DNA of 64,000 nucleotides from Cristatella mucedo (GCA_009760855.2 WPIO01000038.1:124001-188000), one strand, 5' to 3'; shown: positions 35,221 through 47,859, counted from the stretch's first letter. Notes: a model not told the origin generated them from the letters alone. Numbers and translations: made by a program.

Positions 35221-35944
35221 TTAAGTTCACTCCCATTGTACTTCGGAAGAATTACAGCAAGACATATCTAGATAGTTGAACGTATGTAGACTTGCTTGCT
35301 ACCAGACTGCAAATTCCGCTAAGTATACGACTTAGGATTTGTTCTGGCAAGTCTTGTTCGCGATGGAAGTGATTGACCAAAGAGTAAACGATACGACGAC
35401 GACACACGACAGACGATGGAAGGCATTATGCCAACCTTCGATTGAATTATTCGTTCGAGGCAACCCATCAAAGACACGCCCTCAAAAGCTCCATGTAGTG
35501 ATAGAAAACAACGGACTAGTGCGTCGATTTTGTCGAATACGACCAACGTATTTGTCTTTCCAGTAATTATAAGCATTCAGGAGATTTTATTAAAGACAAA
35601 AATAATTACTGATTTTTATAATTTAGTTTGATTTACTAAAATTAAATTACTACATACTATTATAACTGAATTTAATATAGCAGAATTTTTTATTTTAGAA
35701 TTTTTATCAGCACGAATTTTACGATAATTATCGAAAAATTTGCTAGCTGATTACAATCAACTAGCGATTTTGTCGGCGTTCGATTGTCCATCGCGATATC
35801 GTCGGAACTCATTTGTCTTTCGCGATTTTGTCGGTGAACCCAATACTTTGAAAGTTTTGTTGAGAAGACTGCCTCCACTGCTAGCCATCGCGTCCGATCC
35901 CTATCTAATGTTAGGGATTGTCCACCAAGGTGGCTGGTAGAAAA

Positions 35945-36435
35945 TTGAACTATATCCCTATTTCTGTCTTGGCTAGATTATTGTAATTCCATTTCGGCTG
36001 GACTGCCGAAAAAGCCACTACGCCACTGCAGCCGGTGTTAAATATAGCTGCGAGGCTAAATAAAGAATCCCGGAGGTTTGACCGTACATCTCCTTTGCTG
36101 AAAGAGCTTCGGTGGCTTCCGACCGATCGGACGCAGAGTAAAGGCCTTACGCTGCTGACCCACAAGGCTCGCCATGGCTTGGCTCCTTCGTACCTATCGG
36201 AACTGCTGCAGCACTCTCAGCTGTGCCCTCGGGTCCTTTACGGAGAATAAATTAGCTGTTTCATTCTTTCGCTTAAAGAACGTTGGCCACAGAATCTCTT
36301 GCTCTGCAGGTCCTGGACTGTGAAACTCACTTCCACAATTCTTATGAAATGACATCTACTCTATTGCTGCCGGCTGCGGTACATCCTTTCCAGTCGCCCT
36401 GAGCCACTTCATCTTTGTGGTATTACAGACGGAGA
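35945..36435 (+). mobile_element. LINE-B 3' fragment
   Basis: It encodes 'LKELRWLPTDRTQSKGLTLL' and '[20 protein letters not shown]', then decays through the 'GPGLWNS' equivalent and ends with ACGGAGATATATTTC, the LINE-B terminus. Confidence 0.75.
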
Positions 36436-36439
36436 TATA

Positions 36440-36790
36440 TTTCATGAATAGTGTCTAAGGCAGCTAATAGATCTAGTAGGGCTTGGGCAGTGGCATTCCT
36501 GTCGTCGTTGTTACGTAGGATGTCATGGATTATACGGTGGAGAGCAGTGTCAGTGAAGTTATTTCGCTAGAATCCCGACTGAAATAAATTTTTCTGACAA
36601 TTTATCCTTCTCCGTGTGTCCTAAAAGCTGCTTAGCGAAAATCTTTTCAAGAATCCTTGACAAAAAAGGAATAAGGAAAACTGGGCTTCTGCGATGCGAT
36701 GAGGGGATGAGTGAGATAGGAGTTTGCAGACGGATTTCGGAATGCCACGGATGCCACATCGGCTAGCGAGCGAAAGTCTAAGTTTGCTTG
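36440..36790 (-). mobile_element. LINE-B RT N-terminal fragment
   Basis: The minus strand encodes 'PVFLIPFLSRILEKIFAKQL' followed by 'EKDKLSEKF' and, further 3', the 'ALLDLLAALDTIH' equivalent. The region 36790-37290 may be its continuation toward the linker, but I could not confirm this. Confidence 0.6.
36684..36782. repeat. ~98-bp direct repeat, copy 1
   Basis: A block from CTTCTGCGATGCGATGAG to GCGAGCGAAAGTCTAAG. A near-identical copy lies at 37880-37977, about 1.2 kb away. Copy 1 is part of the LINE-B fragment. Confidence 0.85.
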
Positions 36791-37294
36791 GACCTGTGAG
36801 TCGAATCCAGGCATTTTTTAAGTATCTATCGAAATATATGAATATATATCAGCAGGGCTTTTAATCTCTTCAAAGTGAGACCCAAAGAGTTGGCCAGCAA
36901 ATCGATGATCGTCTTATAAATCTTTTTTAGGTGCAACTGGCAGGACTTAAAAGTGTTTGATTGAAAAAAAAAGACTAAAAAGGCTTTTCTAAGCGTCCGG
37001 GTGTAGACTCGGTGGAAGTTTAAAAGATTTTCTAGATCGTCATCAAGCCAAAACTTTTTAAAATAGCATTCAAGCTTTCGCCTAACACGGGTGCTTCTTT
37101 TGAATTTTTGTATACAATTGAAAGGGAATCTCCTTGACTCTGTATACGGACAGAATGTATTGGGAGCGTGCTCGTCAAGGGCTTGTCAAGTTTTATGTTC
37201 ACCGCATCAGTGAGAGTATCAAGGCTGTCGGCAGAGTCGGGGTGCAGATCACGAAGACCTGCACAGACAGACGGATTTCAAGGTTGTGTCAGTC

Positions 37295-37345
37295 GTAGAG
37301 GCTCTTCTGCAACTATATAAATGAGGCTGTTAAATCAGCTAAGCT
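37295..37345 (+). mobile_element. SINE-1 3' remnant
   Basis: AGAGGCTCTTCTGCAACTAT, then GAGGCTGTTAAATCAGCTAA; only the last ~50 bp of SINE-1. From 37350 to 37880 nothing is recognised. Confidence 0.6.
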
Positions 37346-37879
37346 TTACCTTTGTAACCCCGATTCTTACCGTTGCGTTCAAATTGACTTCAAAACGTGT
37401 CTGGCCTCGGTCACGGTCCTGCTGTAGCTGATCGACTTGCACGAAGGTCTAGCCGCTACGTGAAGAGTCAGTAGAACTATCGGGGCCTTTAACATCGCAG
37501 AACGAGGGAGAACGGCGGATGACCGAAAGCTTCGCATCTTCGACTGTATTTCTTTCAGCCCGCGGCATATCGCCCCCTAAAGTAATACTGTCGCCCCTGA
37601 GTAAAATTACAAAGAATACTTTCGGATGGTCGCTCAGCCGCATGCCACCTCAAGCTCGTTGCCGATGAGACAGCAGCAGCGTGATAAATATCGCCAGCAC
37701 TCATTACTTTAAAATGCGAAGTCGCCCATGGCGACCGTGGCGGCTGCTCCAACCATCCAAATGCTTTTGCGGCGGCTCAGTGTAGCCATGAGGCCTTAAC
37801 CTTGACCTGTAACCGCAGGCCGAAGACGAAGACGCTCCTACGCGCGAAAGACGAAGACGCTCCTTCGCGAGAACGCTCT

Positions 37880-37977
37880 GCTTCTGCGATGCGATGAGGC
37901 CGTGAGTGAGATATGAGTTTGCAGACGGATTTCGGGATGCCACGGATGCCACATCGGCTAGCGAGCGAAAGTCTAAG
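37880..37977. repeat. ~98-bp direct repeat, copy 2
   Basis: It matches 36684-36782 with few differences. Around 37820-37870 a short CGAAGACGAAGACGCTCCTN unit is repeated twice. From 37980 to 38300 nothing is recognised. Confidence 0.85.
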
Positions 37978-38302
37978 CCTCAAGCGGTTTGGGTAAAGGT
38001 TAATGCTTCCCAGCCGAGCACCGAATTATGCGGACGGAATGGCCGCAGCCGACCGGAGCGCTAAGTCGGGATTAGGAGGCCTGCATCCTGCATTCTCTTA
38101 GAGCACACACAGCGCTAGGTGTTTTCTCATCCAGCTCAATTACGTCGCGTCGCTGCCCGGCCGAAGTAGATGGCACTCATCGTATGGCTGGCCTGGAACT
38201 TGAGGCACAATTAGCCCCCGTCGCAAGGTCGTGATCTCGTATCAAGAGCGTTTCCTTAACACTGAGGCGCTTAAATTAGCTTCGCCAATAATCGATGATT
38301 TA

Positions 38303-39182
38303 TGTAATGTAATTTATCTCCGTCTGTAACTCCACAAAGCCATAAAGACCATGTGGGTGTTACGCAGGAGAGTTTTGTTTATCGCACTCACAGCCTAAGC
38401 AGCTTTCGGTACGAATTCGGTAGCCACCAGACTTCGTCTCACTGAACAAAGAGAAAGTAAGAAGCATAGCAGAGTCAGGAGAGCAGTTGAGATAGTGAGT
38501 AACATGGAAGTAGCAGCTCAGGACCACTGAAAAGGGTGAGCCATAGTCGGCAGCAGGAGAGCAGTTGTCGTTGCGTTAGAATTGTGGAAGTGAGTTCCAT
38601 AGTCTAGGACCTGCACAGCTAAAGCTTCTGTCGCCAAAGGTCTTTAAGCGGAGGAATGGAACAGCTAATTTATTGTCCACACAGGACCTGAGGGCGCGAA
38701 CAGACTGAGACTGGTGCAGCAGCTCAGCTAGGTACGAAGGAGCCAAGCCGTGGCGGGCATTGTGGGTCAAGCGTAAGAACCTCTGTATCCATTGCTCAAC
38801 CGGCATCCATCCTAGCTCTTTTAGCAAAAGAGACACGTGCTCAAACCTCTGGGACTTGAAGACTAGTCGTGCAGCCATATTCATAGTCAGCTGCAGTGGC
38901 CTAGTTGCTTTCTTTGGTAGCCCAGCCAAAAGGGAATTACAATAATCAAGCTGAGGCAGAGCTAAGGAGCTGGTTAAAGTTTTTGCAAACCACTGTGGAA
39001 GATAGCTCCTAATCTTGGGAAGAGATCAGACGTGATGGCTAGCTGTGGAAGCAGTCTTCTGAATGAAGCTTTTGAAATTGAGGCAGCTGTCGAAAACGAG
39101 ACGCCTAAATTTTGAGCACATGGTGATGGTCGCACGATAGCATCACCTATTAGAAGAGCAAAGCCTTTTAATCCAGCCACAA
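38303..39182 (-). mobile_element. LINE-B copy, 3' half
   Basis: Minus-strand frames carry 'AGLPKKATRPLQLTMNMAAR', 'HVSLLLKELGWMPVEQ', '[18 protein letters not shown]' and '[11 protein letters not shown]', and upstream '[17 protein letters not shown]'. The 3' end matches the 29.5-kb copy closely. The RT catalytic region is missing and a few frame breaks are present. Confidence 0.85.
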
Positions 39183-39704
39183 GTTAGCCTTCCCCGCTCA
39201 GTGCCTCTATTTTTGCACCTGCCGACTTGAATGGTGGTTTATCTTCACGTTGTGCAACACCAGGTCGGATTCAACTCATGATTAGCGAAATACGTTCTTT
39301 CACTGGATGACCAACTGCATTTACAGACTACTGAAAAATCCTTCCATCATTGCTTATCTCTTTCATAAATTTAACAATTTTCTAATTTCAGTTAGATTCT
39401 CGGGCTGAGAAAACGAACTGCCTGACAGTTTTCCTGCAGCACAGTTGAAAAATACCGCAATCAGCATTCAATCGGTCTTTAAGACTTTTTCCACGCTCAC
39501 GAGGCGCCCGCGTTGCCTTCTCCCTTGACTGGTAACCTTTGTCGAAAAATCACTGGAGAGAAGAGGCAGCCATATTTTTGTAGCCAAGCAGATGAGTGGC
39601 AGTCTAGCGCTGATTCAGGGTTATTTTTTTAAATTTTGCATCGCTCTCTCAAAATGGAGGGTGACTTACTTTCGCTTCGCAACGCCGTCGCCACTGTTCG
39701 CTCA

Positions 39705-40428
39705 CTAGCCTGATAAAAGCGACCCTACAGAAAAGGCTGTCGCTTTGATGTAGCCAAGTCCTTCCACCGTACGGCAATAGTTTCCTGCCGGGCTGAGCAA
39801 AATTGGGAACAGTTGGAATTGGCCACACGGCCGACAGGCTTTTCCCAGGACGGCACGCTTCCGAAGCACGTGATGAAAGCCTGCATTAACAAGGAGTAGC
39901 GGGCATTTCCAGACCTCTCGACACGCGACATACGCACGCACGCATTCTAAGTCTGCTCTCAAGCCATCGATGGCCACAGTTTTACCGAGATCGCTACTGT
40001 ATTGACGACCAAATCGTGCCAGGACATAAGGCTGGTCTCGAAAACGAGCTGATAGGCGCATGCGCGGCAATCTTCTCAAGTGTTCTGCTTCCCACGTCTG
40101 ATGGCTGGTGAGAAACGTCTCGTTCCGAACTCGCCTTCGCTCTCTCGCCGAACGGAAGCTCAACCAAGACACTTCGGAAGCTCGTCGAGGTTAGCAAATG
40201 GACGATCAGGTTATAGGTCAGATCGGTGCCGATCAAGGCACGGCAGACTTTCGCGAGTACTGCATCAGCAGGTCCTTGGAGTCTCGTCTCATTTCGGTCA
40301 GCGCTCGAGTCAGCTTCACGCCAGGATCGGCCATTCGCATCGGCGGAAGCCGCTGGCCCGAGCTCTTCTACAATAGACCGCACCGGAGATATGAAGCTGC
40401 CAATTAGGCGACATAATACAGTCCTCAC
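39705..40428 (-). CDS. Two overlapping unassigned open frames
   Basis: On the minus strand a 144-codon frame (39994-40428) overlaps a 155-codon frame (39705-40172). Neither shows a domain I recognise, and the plus strand is also open in parts. The base composition is GC-richer than the flanks. They could be a decayed transposable element or exons of an unknown gene, but chance is possible. The rest of 39183-40630 has nothing recognised. Confidence 0.15.
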
Positions 40429-40636
40429 TGTGACGCTAAGGGGCTAAGGGGCGGCGCGCCGTGCAGATTGGGCGGCAGCAAAGCAGTGGCTATTGTGTGT
40501 TTTTAGTCTATTAAAGGAAAACCATTGAGTTTTTCTAGGAAGTTGAACTGGGAAGGTCATTATTACTACACCCGATGCATGGCAAGGGAGCGGGCGGGGG
40601 TCAAACGCTAGCAGCGCTCTGGCTTTAAAACGAATA

Positions 40637-40775
40637 TGAGCTGATTAAACAGCCTCATTTTGCATATAGTGGCAGAAGAGCCTTGACGGCTGTCACCCCG
40701 CTTGCAGTTGGCAGTAAGGGATTGCCACCTGCAGGATTCGAACCCACGACCTCTGTCGCGAAGAGCGAGCACTTC
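40637..40775 (-). mobile_element. SINE-1 copy
   Basis: Minus strand: B box GGGTTCGAATCC (40733-40744), body GGCAATCCCTTACTGCCAAC, AGGCTCTTCTGCCACTATAT and 3' end GAGGCTGTTTAATCAGCT. The head is degraded. Confidence 0.75.
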
Positions 40776-41095
40776 TCTTTCAAGGCACTTCGTATCTGTC
40801 GGATTGGAAGCACAAGCTAAGCGACAATCAATACAAACTTCTTTTCATTGCAGAACGCTAAACTTGCAGCCAGAATTTGCAGTGTCTTTGATCTCATATT
40901 TTGAGGTTGTGCCGTAGTGTGACCATTGTCGAGTACTCGTAATTGTAATCCATCTTAACGACTGATTGAGGCTTTAAGGATTGTATTCATTCATTAAACC
41001 GTCTCCACAGCTAGACATCGTGTTGCAGTTCCTGTCCAAGATTAGGGACTGCTTAGCGTAGTGGTTGGATAAAGATACATAAATAAAAATAAATC

Positions 41096-41262
41096 CTAGC
41101 TGATTAAACAACCTCTTTTTGTATAGCAACAGAAGAGCCTTTACGGCTATCACCACCGCCTGCAGTGGCGATAAAGGATCGCCCACCACAGGAATCGAAC
41201 CCACGACCTCGGGACCAAGGTCGTGAAAGCAACCGCCTTACTTAGTGTGCCATCACGGCTCA
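41096..41262 (-). mobile_element. SINE-1, full length
   Basis: On the minus strand it starts GCCGTGATGGCACACTAAGT (A-box region), has a good B box GGGTTCGATTCC (41191-41202), then the body GGCGATCCTTTATCGCCACT and the end GAGGTTGTTTAATCAGCTAG followed by a TTTATTTTTATTT tail. It is a good reference copy for the family. Confidence 0.85.
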
Positions 41263-41394
41263 CCAAGATCCTACTAGTTATCCGGTTTTGAATAGACTGG
41301 GGCTACTGAAAAATTCAGTAGGAGTAGGATGGTAAGAAAAATCATTAATTACCAACAGTAAATGACAAATTGTATGTCTATAAACCATTAAGTC

Positions 41395-41820
41395 GTGCGT
41401 GTCCTTAGCCGGGAGCTTCGTGGCTCCCACTATATGAACGGCTACAGAGCGAAATTGTCACTTATTACGAACAAGACGCGTCGTTGCTTGACTCCTCGGT
41501 ATGAAACTGAACTACATGACCAGTTTCGGCTTCTTCACGCCCATAAGTTTTTATTGTCTCTGAGCAAGAAATTAGTTGTTGAATTTTATAACTCAAAGAC
41601 GTTCTGAGACAGAAGCTTTTGCTCTTGACATCCTAGATTGCATAAATCACTTGACAACTTGCGAAACGACGATAGTTGCTGTCTTACTTCTGACTCCGTC
41701 ACTTCGTGTGCAGCCTTCCTAAGACCGGTGCGTACGCTACTTCATTTACTCTCCTTAATCATCTCGCTTTTCACTTTGTCGTTATTCCGTGAGATGAAAT
41801 CTATTGGCCACTGCTATGTA
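41395..41820 (+). mobile_element. Decayed LINE-B fragment
   Basis: Weak matches to LINE-B C-terminal blocks ('LITNKTRRCLTPRYETEL' for '[17 protein letters not shown]', and 'REMKSIGH' for 'REMKSVGY'). It is old and frame-broken. Confidence 0.45.
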
Positions 41821-42185
41821 TAATAATGATAATAATAATGCACTTAATAAAGCGCCCTTAGAGAACTTAATCTCTTTCTAGGCGCTTTGCATTTGCTGCA
41901 AAGGGAAATGCAATTGAATGGTAAGTAAAATCATGCTTGAAAAACAAACAAAATGAATAATATGGTTAGGGGTAACATGCATAGGGTCAGCATGCAAATG
42001 TGGTTAGTGGCAGCATGCACAGTGTCAGCACGCATAAGCACATCAAGGACGAATCACAGGGACCCACTAAATGCTGTCCTAAATAGGTGTGTTTTTAAGT
42101 TCCTTTTAAAGTGGTCAGGTCAGGGGATGTTCTGACGCAGGTCGGGAGTAAGTTCCAGGCTTTGGGAGCATACCGAAAGCCGCTT
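41820..42185 (-). mobile_element. LINE-A 3' end
   Basis: AAT-rich start, terminal stem-loop (41850-41890), then the 3' blocks up to the 'AWNL'-type region near 42160. Its first ~120 bp match the inverted copy at 43188-43318 closely. Confidence 0.8.
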
Positions 42186-42189
42186 AGGT

Positions 42190-43187
42190 TTTGGGTCTGC
42201 AATATAAATCTAGGCTTTCATTTTTATTCAGATGACGCACAGCTGTAGTCTATCTTCAATCCATCCCCACCTTTCAACCGCATCAAACTCCATTAACTCC
42301 CGTGCTCCATGTATTGCTGAAATTTGCACTTGGATGGCGGCAAGCGTTCTCAAATAGAATGACAATAAAACCAACTTACTAGTTATATGAAAAACCTAGC
42401 GTTACACAGAAACTGGAAAACCTAACTTGCAAACAAGTATAACTCCTCTCACATCATCTTGCGATCTTGGTGTCCTGCTACAAGGTTACCTTACACTAGA
42501 CGGCCACATCAAGTTCACAGTCAAGTCTGCCTTCTTTCAGCTCCGAAGCAATGCAACAAAATTCAGGTCAGCTAAAATAGCGATATAACAGCCATGCTGG
42601 TTCATGAGTTTGTCATATTCCGTCCACTCTTTACTAACTCGCTGCTATCAGGTCTTCCGGCTGTACAATAAGATCGTTACAGCTGGTGCAAAACTCGACA
42701 GCTACGCTTATCGGTTGCAATTGCCGCATTACGCCTCTTTTCACCAACCTCCACTAGTGCCCCTTCAAGCAGCGTATCGACTTCAAGGTTATGTCTCTCG
42801 CTTTTATTTAGGTTCTTTCGTTCCATGGCTCCGGCCTACATATCCAAACCACTTCCCAATCTGGCTAGGCATCGTATCATCATCACTTCTGACTTAATTC
42901 ATTTAGCTGCACTCAAATCAACTTGAAAAATTTTTGGAGATCGTGCATTTTTGCCTTTTTTATACGCTCACAAAGCATGGAGCTCATTTGCTAATGACAT
43001 CACAAATATTCCCCTGGCGTGGGATTTAAAAGATACAAAAATCTACCTGCTCCACGCGGCATTTGTTCTGTCAGCGAATTTGTTCTGCAGGTGCTCATAC
43101 ATATTGATATTGTGCGATCGCTAGCCAATTGAACAAGCTTCCTTGCCAGCATATATGAAGTGCATAGAAAGAGATTTTGTTCTCTAG
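42190..43187 (+). mobile_element. Degenerate LINE-A copy
   Basis: It starts near the YADD-type block ('LGFHFYSDDAQL' equivalent, 42208-42245), then the 'NDNKTNLLVI' equivalent, and C-terminal blocks to a worn 3' end (AAGTGCATAGAAAGAGATTT at 43157). It has many frame breaks. Confidence 0.65.
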
Positions 43188-43318
43188 AAGTTTGTTTTTC
43201 AAGCATGATTTTACTTACCATTCAATTGCATTTCCCTTTGCAGCAAATGTAAAGCGCCTAGAAAGAGATTAAGTTCTCTGAGGGCGCTTTATCAAGTGCA
43301 TCATTATTATTATTATTA
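43188..43318 (+). mobile_element. Short LINE-A 3' end with (ATT)n
   Basis: Only the last ~130 bp of LINE-A, with an intact stem-loop (43250-43292) and ATT repeats. It is attached to the worn end of the previous copy. Confidence 0.85.
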
Positions 43319-43489
43319 GAGGTGCTAGCTTTACAAATGACTTATTTATACCGTCATTATAATTATTACTTAAAAATATAATCACTTAATTCTTATAGCT
43401 TTGCGAAATTACATCAACTGATTTGTGTTAATTGCATGCACACCTGCACCACTCCTAAGCACCTAAAATACTGTTCACACTGACTAAGC

Positions 43490-43930
43490 GTGTGCTGTAA
43501 GGAGCGTGTGGATTTTTAGCTCCGCTTTAAATGTTAAGCCAGGGCGCGTCACAATTTCGGGGCGGGGGGGGGGGCCAAAAACTCCAGACCTTGAGAGCGG
43601 CGTCTGAACGGAAGGCACGGCCTTCAAAGGGTTTTATGATAGCGCTACAGCAGAAAACCAATCGGAGTCCGATCCGGAGCGGATGGATCCGCTGGAGCAA
43701 GGCGAGGTAAAAGGTGTAGCCACTACACATAGATTAGTCGCAGAAAGCGAATAGATGGCCACGGAAGTGAGCGCCGGTACCTTGAAGTCAAAGGTGGGCA
43801 GCTTGAAGGGCGAGACAGCGACGGTCAAGGAGAAATGGTGTGATGCGGCAGCTGGACGTTCACGACAGGCACTCATAGCCGCCGAGTTTCGCACGGTCTG
43901 CACCGTTCACCCTACTGTACGAACAGGAAG
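43490..43930 (-). mobile_element. GC-richer LINE fragment
   Basis: The minus strand encodes 'QTVRNSAAMSACRERPAAAS', 'SHHFSLT' and 'FDFKVPALTSVAIYSLSATN', the worn RT C-terminal region. A G-homopolymer lies at 43565-43574. Confidence 0.55.
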
Positions 43931-46900
43931 AGCTGTAATGGGAGAGAGCTACACTCTCGCGATGTCGCGAGTGTTTGGACTACATTGCCTGTGTAGCCCT
44001 TACCTGTAAGCACGCTTTTACAGGTAGCAGTAGCCCTATGTTACATAGAGCCTTCTTAGGCACTGAACCTATTAAGTGTCTGTTTGCTGTACACAGTCAA
44101 TAAAATCAACATTGCAAAGGCATCTACGATATCGGCACGCTAGCAGTCACTAGTCAAAAGCCTTGGCTCTGATTAATACCAGCTCGATCGTGACAGTAAC
44201 AAAAAATGTGAAGCCGAGTTAGGCTACTTCATGTTATTTTTTTTCGGCAGTACTGCTCGCCTCTGCCGATACTATGAGCAGGTTTATTCGATCAGCGTAC
44301 ATATATTAGACACTGCCCTTCAGACAGTACGGCTATTCGGCTGCCAGGAGGGCGTTGTACAAGTGGCAATCCATGCACGAACCTGCCTAAAATGTTTTGT
44401 TTATTAAAGCTTGCGGACATAACGGGGCTGTCTCGGCCGCCGGTGTTCAGGTCTGCCATGGCTAACGGAGCAGCTGCTGCACCTGCAGGTCAGAATGGGC
44501 GTTCGGTGCTGCCGCCATTCGTTGTCGCTGAATGCCAGCTAGCTTCTTTTTGCAGCTAGCTTCCTTTTGCAGCTAGCTTCTTTTACCGGACTAATTGGAT
44601 AGTGGATTGGTTGCATTTCGCTCGCATGCATTTCGGACATCAAATAAATCACTCACTTTATCAGCCGGATTCACCCGACTGTATTCAAACACGACGTGTA
44701 GATGCTGTTTAGCACACACTGTACGGTGCAAACAAATAAGTGGTGGCTGCTTGGGGCTCTTGGATTCTGGCTCCTTCCATTTCCAGCTCGGGCACACGGC
44801 TTCTGTTTCAAGCTGCCTCGACCAACCAAATCCCTGCTTGGATACATTCACAGCAGCACCAGAGCTTGAATGGTCCCACCCTCCGTCAAATAATCCCAGC
44901 CTCAGTCAGATAATCCGAAGCTTCTCTTTTTGCCACCGGAAACGTTTCTGCTGCTGCTCTCTAGTGAGACTGCAGATGTGCAAAGCAAAACTGCCGCGCT
45001 ACGTGGCAGTGGTACCCAACGCACAACATCGGGCGGTTTACACGAGTCGCTTTCAAAGATCCACGCCATGGTAAAGCACAGTCTCCGATGACTCAGCAGG
45101 ACAAAGTCGCCAGCTTGCAGAAACCGCAGGCAGTCAATTCCAAGCAAGCAAGCGATCACAGCTCAGTCCTCGCCCCTCCTAAACTCCCGCACGGCACGCT
45201 AATAAGCGAGCCACTGTCTATGCAAGCAAATCCCCTCCTAGGTTGAACCTGTCTGTAGGCACCACCTATCGGACCTATAATACCCACTGTTGCCGCTCTC
45301 CCAAATGGTTCTCACAAACAGCTCTGACTGTGTATCGGAGCGCTGGCTTTCTAAGCAGCCCGGACTGGGGAAATCATTATCGTCAATTGAAATCCTCCTC
45401 TGAAGAATTATTGTTAGGGGCCGGATGTTCATTAATGTGCACGCAGCATCTTAAGGGGCATCTGAATCGATCGATAGACAATTTCCGGCAACCTTGCACC
45501 CAGTGCCGTGTCAAGTCTCGTGCTGTGAAACAGTAAGCAGCATTTTAAATAAGAACGTGGACTTATTACTGAAGTATGTGCAATATTAATTGCAGTCGTG
45601 CACATCGTCTGCATGCATGCGTCTGCGTCTCGCCTGAGTCTCGTCTGTGTCTGTGTACATATACTTCGTACATAATTGCCATCGTCTGGGACATGCCTGA
45701 ATTTGAGCAGTTTCGACTCGTCAGCCGTACTTCGAGGCACCAGTTTCGCATGCATTCAGTCGAGCGTCTGCGAGGACTAGCAATTGAGGTTACTCGCTGC
45801 TGTCTTTTTTTCGCGGAAGGTATAAGTCCGGAGCGGCTGCAAGCATTGGTCACAATGCTCCAGTGATCAAGCTACAGCTAACCCACCTGGACAGCTCGTG
45901 TTAGGAGCAGAGCATGGCTGATGTGGCTAAGCTGCTTTTACACGGTCTGTCTTCCTTGGGTCCCACATCGGTCCTGCTAAGTAAGGTTCTGCTTTGGCGT
46001 TCCTTCTGTTACGAAGCTCACTCAGTCGGTTTACCTTCAGTCTTACTTCCTTCTATCTGCCTTAGCTCCACTACCCAAGGTGATCCCAGGGAAAATTGCT
46101 TTCGTTAAGGAGATAAGAAATAGCCATCGGCTCAAAGGAATGAAGAAGGCGTGCCATTGAAGACGCCAATCATTGGTCGCTTGTTCTTGGCTTCCATCGG
46201 TCTTAGCCACGAAGTAGAACCATGTTCAGCTCCTCCGTCGTCTAGGACCGCCACCCAGTCTTGGTTATGTATGCACTGAGAACTGATGTAAGACAGATGC
46301 GCCCCGTAAAACGCTCAGCTCAATCCAGACTGACCTTAAGTCGTGTCCGGCGCCGACAACCACCCTACCGAACCCAGCTGATGAGCAAGGGATTCCCTAC
46401 GATGGGCTGATCCACGAGATCTATGGGCGAGACAGCGGTGTTTAGTGCCAGGCGGCATGCGAGCCATGCGGCAAGCACACTAGAGCACATTCACAGCTCC
46501 GAATGGATGATCAGAGCTCCAAGCCCAGCGGCCTTCCTCGCTTAGTGTGCCTATGCATCGTCGGCGCCACTTTATATACTTCGTTCAGTTCGGACACTTC
46601 TGCCCTCCCCTTCAAGAGGAAATCGAATCGCTGTATCATGGCATCCAGTCATTGCATTGCTGCTTTGGCAACTTGCACTTCCTTGAATCTCGTTCAGCTT
46701 AAGTGTGGCCGTGAGGGGATCCTCTAGGGTCAAACCTCTCCAGCCCATGTTGCACCTGCCCACACTTGAGATATTTATATACGCCTTCGAATGGTCCCTA
46801 AATCATCCTGGAAGTAGGCGCCACGAGGTTTTCATTAATGACTGCATCAGAATTGGCAGCTTCAAAATCCTTCCTATAGGTTACCACCGAGTTCTTCCGT

Positions 46901-46985
46901 TGCAACGTGCACGTGCCTCAGAAAAGGGGCGATCGCCGACGAAATCATGCTACTAGCAATGACGACGGTAGTGACACGTGACATG
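43931..46985. other. Unassigned 3-kb region
   Basis: No coding family, RNA gene or repeat family is recognised. Small structures only: a short palindrome around TCTCGCGATGTCGCGAG (43955-43971), a 10-bp stem-loop at 44000-44027, and a ~17-bp unit (AGCTAGCTTCTTTTTGC) repeated three times at 44536-44586. The longest open frame (44595-45074) has no known motif. Confidence 0.4.
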
Positions 46986-46991
46986 GGCACT

Positions 46992-46992
46992 T

Positions 46993-47070
<78 letters not shown>
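46992..47070 (+). repeat. (CT)n microsatellite
   Basis: A pure CT run of about 79 bp. Open frames across it are artefacts. From 47070 to 47860 I recognise no gene, although it is where a last exon of the minus-strand FAM184-like gene might lie. Confidence 0.97.
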
Positions 47071-47074
<4 letters not shown>

Positions 47075-47859
47075 AGTCGGCTTCTGTCGCTGCCTTCGCT
47101 TGGCAACCAGCCACCAGTGGGCTCGAGTAGAGTATCGACAGCATTTTCCCCTCGACATCGCAGCCAGTGGCAAACTCCATTGCAAAAAAAGAACCCCTTG
47201 TCGTTTTGTGTGCCCTTCGATTGGCACGGGGGGGGGGGGGAGTGGCAACCTAGGAAGTTTCGGAAGCCAAGGCGCATTGTTCTATCTGCAGGAGCTTGCT
47301 GCTGCTCCTCCTGCTCCTGCAGAACGGGTGGACTTCCGCGATGTGCCGCGGTAGCGAAGTCGCATTGCAGCGGCTTGGCTCAGCTTGAGGGCGGCAGCTA
47401 ATAGGAAGAACCGAGCTCGCAGCAATTGACGATGGGCAGCCACGAACCGCATGGGTGTCCTCCAAGCTGGCGGTGTTTTTCTTCGAAATGTGCACCACCA
47501 CACCACACCACGGTGAAAAACGAGCGCAGTCCTCGGAACAGGCAAACCGCACTGCAAGCGTCGACACGACGAGCCTAAGAAGCAGGCTGAAGGCTGACGA
47601 CTCGGTGGGCGACGCTCCCAGCTCCTTGCGCGCACTGACCGGCGCTCTCACAGCTCGCGTGTCACTTGCAGCCACGTCTGTTGGACAGCAGCTGCAGCTC
47701 CTGCCACGAGGGCTTGCTCTGCCCCGCCCCCATTGCTCAAAGGAACGTTTCTGGCCGCCGAGCGAGCATGCGTGCCACGCCCATCTTTTGCCGACTTTCA
47801 TGCTTGCAAACGCGAGTGCTCCTGCCGCGAGTTTACTGCCACCACCGTGGCAGCGCTAT

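Noticed and set aside
45914-46727. Possible LTR or promoter suggested by a TATATAAA-like motif on the minus strand near 46570
   Set aside because: No paired repeat, no adjoining coding part and no poly(A) arrangement; a single motif is too weak.
46945-47401. Similar repeat proteins over the CT tract
   Set aside because: Same artefact as the GA tract.
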